DNA from: UBA1479 sp963972065
Lineage (GTDB): Bacteria; Pseudomonadota; Alphaproteobacteria; Rhodospirillales; Casp-alpha2
Direction of reading: 5' to 3'
Assembly (NCBI GenBank): GCA_963972065.1
Contig: CAXAVJ010000109.1
Span: 1-10,679 of the forward strand
DNA length: 10,679 nucleotides
The notes under the pieces were generated by a model. It was given only the letters and a program-made list of their open reading frames with translations, searched no databases and was not told the origin of the DNA. Below are positions 1 through 4,802 of the stretch, one piece after another. Numbering within the stretch: the first letter of the stretch is position 1; the number at the start of each line of letters is the position of its first letter. Position numbers and translations under genes: made by a program.

Positions 1-185
1 CCAGGCGATTGCGCTCGCGCATCAGGGCCTGGGCTTTTTCCGGGTTGTTCCACAGTTCCGGGTTTTCCGCCTGGGCGTTCAGTTCCTGCAGTTTGAGAAC
101 GGCATCGTCGTAGTCAAAGATGCCTCCTCAGCAGTTCCAATGACTGCTCGATGTCCTGAACGATGCTGGTGATTTCGGCGCGCAT
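1..185 (-). CDS. prfB: Peptide chain release factor 2 (RF2), N-terminal part, with programmed +1 frameshift
   Basis: RF2 recognises UGA and UAA stop codons in the ribosomal A site and triggers peptide release. The gene runs off the left edge; 61 residues are visible. The first segment, from ATG at 185-183, gives 23 codons beginning MRAEITSIVQDIEQSLELL and ending RRHL, then an in-frame TGA at 116-114. Skipping one base (T116) and reading from 115 restores a long frame starting DYDDAVLKLQELNAQAENPE, followed by LWNNPEKAQALMRERN, the RF2 N-terminal helical domain. The in-frame TGA is therefore the family's autoregulatory frameshift and not a lesion. The gene follows mrcA on the same strand after an 88-base gap that may hold its own promoter. 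No good Shine-Dalgarno precedes the ATG (the upstream bases read GGACCTCCGCC). Assignment is very secure; the C-terminal GGQ domain lies outside the window. Confidence 0.96.
113..128 (-). promoter_or_regulatory. prfB: prfB programmed +1 ribosomal frameshift site
   Basis: On the minus strand the bases read AGGAGG CAT CTT TGA C. The internal Shine-Dalgarno-like AGGAGG (128-123) lies three bases before the slippery Leu codon CTT (119-117), which is followed by the weak stop context TGA C (116-113). This is the same arrangement as in Escherichia coli prfB, where scarce RF2 lets the ribosome pause at UGA, slip +1 and make more RF2. Downstream of the shift the frame encodes Asp (GAC) and continues as RF2. 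The elements are seen directly; the autoregulatory role is established for the family. Confidence 0.95.
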
Positions 186-225
186 GGCGGAGGTCCGTGG
201 ATTTCTTATGGTGGGTCGGCAGGGG

Positions 226-254
226 GTTGTAGCGGACGCGGGCCGCCGGATCAA
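226..254 (-). promoter_or_regulatory. Candidate sigma-70-type promoter for prfB
   Basis: In the mrcA-prfB gap the minus strand carries TTGATC (254-249), a 17-base spacer, and TACAAC (231-226). Each hexamer matches the bacterial housekeeping consensus at four of six positions, and the spacing is ideal. Transcription would start near 219, leaving a leader of about 34 bases before the prfB ATG. This would let prfB be expressed independently of mrcA. It was judged by eye in a GC-rich background, so it is only a candidate. Confidence 0.35.
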
Positions 255-273
255 TATGGGTGCGCGGCCACGG

Positions 274-2736
274 TCAGTACAGCCCGCCCGTGCCGCCGAA
301 GGGTTGCTGGGTGGCGTCGCCGTTCCCCGACATACCCTGGCCGGCGGAAATGATTTCCGTGTCCTCTTTCGGCACGGTGCCGGGTTTGAAGCTTTCCCAG
401 ATCACGTCCTCGGTCTGGCCGATCAGGGCCGGCAGGCCGGTCTGCGCATCGACGCGCACCAAGCGGATGCCGGGCGGAATTCGGAACGGGATGGCGGGGG
501 TGTTCTTCAAGGCCTGTTTCATGAACTGGGAAAAGATGGGGGCCGCCACGGACGATCCCGTTTCCCGCCGCCCCAGGGTTTCCGGCGTGTCATAGCCGAC
601 GAACACGCCGACCGCGAGGTCGGGCGAGAAGCCCATGAACCAAGCGTCGCGGTTCTTGTTGGTGGTGCCGGTCTTGCCGGCCAGGGTTTTCTTGACCTCA
701 TGGCCGATGCGCGCCCCGGTGCCGCGCTTGACCACGCCTTCCAGCATGGACACCATCTGGTAGGCGCTGGCCGGGTCGGCGACCTGTTCGCGGATGTCGG
801 GCACGTCGGGCACCCGTTCGCCGCCGGTCCAGGCCCCCGTGCGGCAGTGCGGGCAGGGCCGCTCATCGTGGCGGAATACGGTGCGTCCCTTGCGGTCCTG
901 GATGCGATCGATCAGGGTCGGCTCGATCCGCTTGCCGCCGTTGACCAGCATGGCGTAGGCCGTGGTCAGGCGCAGCAACGTCGTCTCCCCCGCCCCCAGG
1001 GCCATGGACAGGGCCCGCGGCAGGTGGTCGACGATGCCGAACGATTCAACGTAGTTGCACACCTTCTCCATGCCGATGGTCTGGGCCAGGCGCACGGTCA
1101 TCAGGTTGCGCGACTTTTCGATGCCAAGCCGCATGGTCGACGGCCCGTAGAATTTGTTGGTGTAGTTGCCGGGCCGCCATTTCGGCAGGCCGGGGCCCTG
1201 GTCGACCACGAAGGGCGCGTCGAGAATGCGCGTCGACGGCGTGTATCCGGCATCCAGCCCGGCCAGATAGACGAACGGCTTGACCGCCGAGCCGGGCTGC
1301 CGCCAGGCCTGGGTCACCCGGTTGAACTGGTTGATCTGGAAGGAATAGCCTCCGACCATGGCCAGCACGCGGCCCGTATGGGGGTCCATGGCGACGATGC
1401 CGCCCTGGACTTCCGGCAATTGGCGCAGCGCGTAGCTGCCCTCGGGCACGGGCTTGCCGTCCTCGTCCTCGGTTTCCCGGCTGACGGCGATGATGTCGCC
1501 CGGCACCACGACATCCGCCGGGCGCTTGGGCCGGGGCGCCCAGGTATCCTCATCGATACGCCGCCGCGCCCAGGACATCAGGGACATGGGCATCCGCCCG
1601 GCCGTGCCGTCGGCCAGACCCAGATGGGCCGCCTCGCCGTCGACGGCAGTGACGACGGCGATCTGGTGATGCTCAAGCCCTTTGGGCGCCTTGTAGGCGG
1701 CCAGGATTGAGCGCCATTCCGGGGCGCCGCCGAAGTTGACCCCGTCGGACACCCGGGCCAGCGGCCCGCGCCAGGCACGCACGCGGCGGTCGAAGCTTTC
1801 CAGGCCGTCACGCAGCGCCTTTTCGGCGATGTTCTGTAGGCGCGGGTTCAGGGTCGTGCGCACGGACAGCCCACCGTTGTAGAGCTGATCCTCGCCGTAT
1901 TGGTCGAGAAGCTCGCGGCGGACTTCCTCGGCGAAATAGTCAGCCTCGACGAATTCCATGTCGATGCGCTGGCTGACGCGCAGCGGCTCGGTCCAGGCGT
2001 GCTTGGCTTCCTCGTCGGTGATCAGGTGGTCTTCGAGCATGCGGTTGACGACCCAGTCGCGGCGCGCCTGCGCCGCCTGAAGCTGGCGGATCGGGTGGTA
2101 GTTGTTGGGCGCCTTTGGCAGGGCCGCCAGATAGGCAGCCTCGGCCACGGTCAGCTCGTCCATGGACTTGTTGAAATAGTTGAGCGCCGCCGCCGCAACC
2201 CCGTAGGAGCCCAGGCCCAGATAAATCTCGTTCAGGTAAAGTTCGAGAATCCGATCCTTGGAGAACGCGCGCTCGATGCGGAACGCCAGGATCGCTTCCT
2301 TGATTTTGCGCTCGAACGAGACCTCGTTTGTCAGAAGAAAATTCTTGGCGACCTGCTGGGTGATGGTCGAGGCCCCCTGGGGTCGGCGGTCCGAGCCGAT
2401 GTTCTTCAGGTTACGCAGCGCCGCCGCGATCACCCCCGGAATATCGATGCCCGGATGTTCGTAGAACGTTTTGTCCTCGGCCGACAGAAAGGCCTTGATG
2501 ACCCGCTTGGGGATCGCCTCGATCGGCACAAACACACGCTTTTGGCGGGCAAATTCCGCCAGCAGGCGCCCATCACCCGCATGCACGCGGGTCATCACCG
2601 GCGGCTCGTAATTGGCAAGCTGACGGTAGTCGGGCAGGTCCTGGCCGTAGATGTACAGCACATAGAGCAGCCCCGCCCCACCGACCACGGCGCCGATGAC
2701 GATCAATCCGACAATCGAGGACAACAGACGGAACAT
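274..2736 (-). CDS. mrcA: Penicillin-binding protein 1A, bifunctional peptidoglycan glycosyltransferase/transpeptidase
   Basis: This 820-residue class A PBP polymerises glycan strands from lipid II and cross-links their peptides on the outer face of the inner membrane. An N-terminal anchor spans about residues 5-30. The GT51 domain shows its motifs in order: EDKTFYEHPGID (87-98, with catalytic Glu87), GASTITQQVAKNFLLT (121-136), RKIKEAILAFRIE (143-155) and LELYLNEIYLG (164-174). An OB-like insert covers roughly 310-430. The transpeptidase domain has SAVK with nucleophile Ser483, SRN at 542-544 and KTG at 688-690. A CPHC pair (Cys628, Cys631) lies between the last two motifs. The Gly-rich tail ends GGTGGLY. 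Length and architecture are those of PBP1a, and no key residue is missing. It lies 118 bases after the amidase and before prfB on the same strand, so an amidase-PBP1a transcription unit is likely. The start has only a weak ribosome binding site, but it places the membrane anchor correctly. Confidence 0.97.
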   Translation of the reverse strand: MFRLLSSIVGLIVIGAVVGGAGLLYVLYIYGQDLPDYRQLANYEPPVMTRVHAGDGRLLAEFARQKRVFVPIEAIPKRVIKAFLSAEDKTFYEHPGIDIPGVIAAALRNLKNIGSDRRPQGASTITQQVAKNFLLTNEVSFERKIKEAILAFRIERAFSKDRILELYLNEIYLGLGSYGVAAAALNYFNKSMDELTVAEAAYLAALPKAPNNYHPIRQLQAAQARRDWVVNRMLEDHLITDEEAKHAWTEPLRVSQRIDMEFVEADYFAEEVRRELLDQYGEDQLYNGGLSVRTTLNPRLQNIAEKALRDGLESFDRRVRAWRGPLARVSDGVNFGGAPEWRSILAAYKAPKGLEHHQIAVVTAVDGEAAHLGLADGTAGRMPMSLMSWARRRIDEDTWAPRPKRPADVVVPGDIIAVSRETEDEDGKPVPEGSYALRQLPEVQGGIVAMDPHTGRVLAMVGGYSFQINQFNRVTQAWRQPGSAVKPFVYLAGLDAGYTPSTRILDAPFVVDQGPGLPKWRPGNYTNKFYGPSTMRLGIEKSRNLMTVRLAQTIGMEKVCNYVESFGIVDHLPRALSMALGAGETTLLRLTTAYAMLVNGGKRIEPTLIDRIQDRKGRTVFRHDERPCPHCRTGAWTGGERVPDVPDIREQVADPASAYQMVSMLEGVVKRGTGARIGHEVKKTLAGKTGTTNKNRDAWFMGFSPDLAVGVFVGYDTPETLGRRETGSSVAAPIFSQFMKQALKNTPAIPFRIPPGIRLVRVDAQTGLPALIGQTEDVIWESFKPGTVPKEDTEIISAGQGMSGNGDATQQPFGGTGGLY

Positions 2737-2759
2737 GCTAACGCTGTACTTTCGTTTTG

Positions 2760-2775
2760 CCGGGCATTCGCCCGG
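2760..2775 (-). other. Hairpin in the amidase-mrcA gap
   Basis: A perfect 6-bp stem (CCGGGC paired with GCCCGG) closes a four-base loop, 24 bases before the mrcA ATG. No T-run follows on either strand, so it is not a standard intrinsic terminator. It would lie in the mrcA 5' untranslated RNA and could modestly affect read-through or translation. The rest of the 2737-2854 gap shows only weak promoter-like hexamers (TTGTTC, 17 bases, TGCAAT on the minus strand). Confidence 0.4.
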
Positions 2776-2854
2776 GAAACAGCCCCCGAAAGGGACGGGC
2801 GGGCGGGTTCATTGCAGATTTCCAGGGGTTTATGAACAAATTATGGCGTCACGG

Positions 2855-4285
2855 CTAGGGCTGGCGAACCTTGGCCTGCTCGACGGCCCCGAAATATCGG
2901 TCGATGGCGGCGACGATCGCGGACGCCAACTGCCGGCGGTAGGACTTGCTGGTCAGGCGGCGCTCATCGTCGCGGTTCGACAGAAACCCGGTTTCCAGCA
3001 ACACCGACGGCAGATCCGGCGCCTTCAAGACGGCGAACCCGGCGAAGCGGTGCGGACGGGGCAGGACCTCTGTCTTGTTGCCCAGTTCGCTGACCAGATG
3101 ACCGGCGAAGCGCGCCGACTGGTTCATGGATTCGCGCTGCGCCAGGTCGATCAGGATGTTGGCGACATCGGCGCTTTCATGGCTCAGATCCATGCCGGCG
3201 ATCAGGTCGGCCTTGTTTTCCCGCTCGGCCAATTCTGCCGCTTCCTTATCCGACGCCTTTTCCGACAGGGTATAGACCGAGGGCCCGGACACTTTCGAAT
3301 TGCGGATGGAATCCGCATGCACGGAAATGAACAGGTCGGCCCCTTTCTTGCGTGCGATGGCGACCCGATCACGCAGCCGGATGAACACGTCGCGGTCACG
3401 GGTCATATTCGCCCGGTAACGGCCCGAGGCGACCAGTTGCCGGGTGATTTCGCGGCTCAGCGCCAGCACCACATGCTTTTCGTAAATGCCATGGCGGCTC
3501 TGCGCCCCGGGGTCGACGCCCCCATGGCCCGGGTCGATGACCACCATCGGACGATGGGCGGACGGACGGCCGCCGGGACGGCGCGGCGGCATGGGCAGGT
3601 AATTGGCGGCCACGACTTGGGGGGTGGCCGGGGCGGCCGACGCTTCTGCCGAAGCGACCAGGGCTGCGGTGCGCCGTGCGACGGATTCCAGTCGGCTGGA
3701 CGCGGCCGCGGCCGGCGGCTTTGCCGCCCCACGCGGGCGCAGGCCCGCGATCTCGCGGGGCGGCATGGCGACGGACGCCGCGAAAATGTCATCGGTGGTG
3801 CGCTGGGCGTCGATTACCAGTTCGAATGCAGTGCTGCCCGTACCCGGGGAGACATAGGCGTCCGCCACCTGCACCGGGTGTTGAAATTCAAACACGATTC
3901 TTGAATTTCCCGGCCGGAACAGGCCATAGCGCAAGCCGTTGAACACGCCCTGTTTGCCCGGCAACGGCCTGGCCGGCAGTTGCCAGCCGACTTCCGGCAG
4001 ATCGATCACGACACGGTAAGGGTTGGCCAAAGTGAACAGGCGGAACGCGACCCGGCGGTCCAGATGCAGGGCGAATCGGGCCCCGTTCCCGCTGATCCCG
4101 CTTTGCAGGTCGGTGACCACGGCGTCCGCCGCGCGGACTTGGCCCGCAGCCAAGGCCCCAAGACATAAAGCACTGAAAATAATGGCATAGCGGCGGATTC
4201 GCCCGCCAATCTCCACGGCTCGATAGAGGGGCCGCGCACTCACGCCCCCCCGTGCCGCGACGTCGATGGTTCGGTTCGCTGTCAT
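2855..4285 (-). CDS. Periplasmic N-acetylmuramoyl-L-alanine amidase (AMIN + Amidase_3)
   Basis: This 476-residue zinc amidase cleaves the bond between N-acetylmuramic acid and L-alanine of the stem peptide, typically during septal peptidoglycan splitting. A basic segment (RIRR, 29-32) and a hydrophobic stretch end in an AxA-like site (VRA/AD near 52), giving an export signal. An AMIN domain, which targets septal wall, spans about 55-160. A low-complexity Ala/Pro linker covers roughly 185-245. The C-terminal Amidase_3 domain (247-467) shows the expected zinc ligands His254 (in DPGHGG), Glu269 (in YEK) and His323 (in SVHADS), plus catalytic Glu431 in LLETGFLSN. It is AmiC-like, but the exact symbol is uncertain. 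The E. coli homologues AmiA and AmiC are Tat-exported; here the twin-Arg context is not a convincing Tat motif. The ATG is preceded by no strong Shine-Dalgarno. It is probably the first gene of a unit with mrcA and diverges from rne. Confidence 0.95.
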   Translation of the reverse strand: MTANRTIDVAARGGVSARPLYRAVEIGGRIRRYAIIFSALCLGALAAGQVRAADAVVTDLQSGISGNGARFALHLDRRVAFRLFTLANPYRVVIDLPEVGWQLPARPLPGKQGVFNGLRYGLFRPGNSRIVFEFQHPVQVADAYVSPGTGSTAFELVIDAQRTTDDIFAASVAMPPREIAGLRPRGAAKPPAAAASSRLESVARRTAALVASAEASAAPATPQVVAANYLPMPPRRPGGRPSAHRPMVVIDPGHGGVDPGAQSRHGIYEKHVVLALSREITRQLVASGRYRANMTRDRDVFIRLRDRVAIARKKGADLFISVHADSIRNSKVSGPSVYTLSEKASDKEAAELAERENKADLIAGMDLSHESADVANILIDLAQRESMNQSARFAGHLVSELGNKTEVLPRPHRFAGFAVLKAPDLPSVLLETGFLSNRDDERRLTSKSYRRQLASAIVAAIDRYFGAVEQAKVRQP

Positions 4286-4299
4286 GCCGGCGGTATTTT

Positions 4300-4310
4300 A
4301 GGATAATCCT
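4300..4310. promoter_or_regulatory. 11-base palindrome upstream of the amidase start
   Basis: AGGAT-A-ATCCT is a perfect inverted repeat centred 20 bases upstream of the amidase ATG. It overlaps a TAAAAT hexamer (read on the minus strand, 4300-4295) that resembles a -10 element but has no matching -35 element. It could be an operator or part of the amidase promoter. An 11-base palindrome can occur by chance, so this is only a candidate. Confidence 0.25.
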
Positions 4311-4413
4311 TTGATTCCGTCCGCTTTTTTATCGCAGTTGCGGCATTCTTCAGGGCCGCCCGGAATTCCCGAGCAATCCCAGTCCCCTATCGCCGCGCCG
4401 GACATAAACAGCG

Positions 4414-4442
4414 TTGTGGAACAGGCGGTCACTGTCTATGTT
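4414..4442 (+). promoter_or_regulatory. Candidate promoter for rne
   Basis: TTGTGG (4414-4419), a 17-base spacer and TATGTT (4437-4442) form a sigma-70-like pair with three and four consensus matches. A start near 4449 would give an rne leader of about 350 bases, similar in length to the long leader known for enteric rne. It is the best-spaced pair I found in the rne-facing part of this divergent region. Only start-site mapping could confirm it. Confidence 0.35.
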
Positions 4443-4448
4443 AGTAAG

Positions 4449-4802
4449 CGAAGAATTCCACCGGCCCGCCTCTCCCCGATCGTAGGGGAAACGGGCGAGG
4501 AATGGCTCCGTCGTAGCCGGAACCGTCCGGGCATGGGTCTCCCCCCTCTGTCCATGGCGATGTCGAGGCGATTTTCGCCGGAGCCCACGAGTGTCCGAAC
4601 GAGGTTTACCTCACCTAAGGAACAATGATGCTGGCAACGGCCGTGCAGTCTCCGGAAAAAGTTTTGGCGTATTCGCTTGCGAACGCCCGGATGTCTGCGC
4701 GCGCGGCCCGCTTAACACCACAGAAATGTGCCCCGCGGCGGAACGACTTCCTGCCGGAACCGGCGAATGTGCGCGCCGCCGGGCACTGGAGAACACTTTT
4801 TT
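4449..4802 (+). promoter_or_regulatory. Long structured 5' leader of rne
   Basis: The space between the candidate promoter and the RNase E ATG contains no recognisable protein but a series of stem-loops. At 4464-4496, two 5-bp helices (GCCCG/CGGGC and TCCCC/GGGGA) are separated by an internal loop. At 4567-4579, GGCGA and TCGCC close a TTT loop. At 4601-4612, GAGGT and ACCTC pair. At 4666-4687, GGCG/CGCC stacks on TTCGC/GCGAA with a TA bulge. A larger stem at 4728-4786 adjoins the ribosome binding site. In enteric bacteria a structured rne leader lets RNase E cleave its own mRNA; a similar role is inferred here, not shown. The 5' end is uncertain. Confidence 0.45.
4728..4786 (+). promoter_or_regulatory. 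Long stem-loop directly before the rne ribosome binding site
   Basis: Bases 4728-4740 (GTGCCCCGCGGCG) pair with 4774-4786 (CGCCGCCGGGCAC) at 12 of 13 positions, the exception being C4734 against C4780. Inside the loop a second hairpin forms: GCCG/CGGC at 4753-4756 and 4761-4764, extended by TTC/GAA at 4748-4750 and 4765-4767. The outer stem ends one base before GGAGAA (4788-4793), the likely Shine-Dalgarno of rne, which sits nine bases before the ATG. Opening or cleaving this stem could therefore change ribosome access. The pairing is seen in the sequence; the function is inference. Confidence 0.6.

Noticed and set aside
114..116. In-frame TGA making prfB look like a pseudogene
   Set aside because: The flanking AGGAGG, CTT TGA C and immediate +1 continuation match the programmed frameshift of the family.
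163..1710. Plus-strand open frame of 515 codons opposite mrcA
   Set aside because: It is a GC-rich antisense shadow of PBP1a with no domain-like sequence; mrcA has every catalytic motif on the other strand.
1900..3904. Plus-strand open frames opposite mrcA and the amidase gene (311 and 402 codons)
   Set aside because: They run antisense to well-identified genes and cross their boundaries, with compositions typical of frame shadows.
4192..4285. Twin-arginine (Tat) signal on the amidase
   Set aside because: RIRRYAIIF has paired Arg but not the SRRxFLK context; export is likely, the route cannot be decided by eye.
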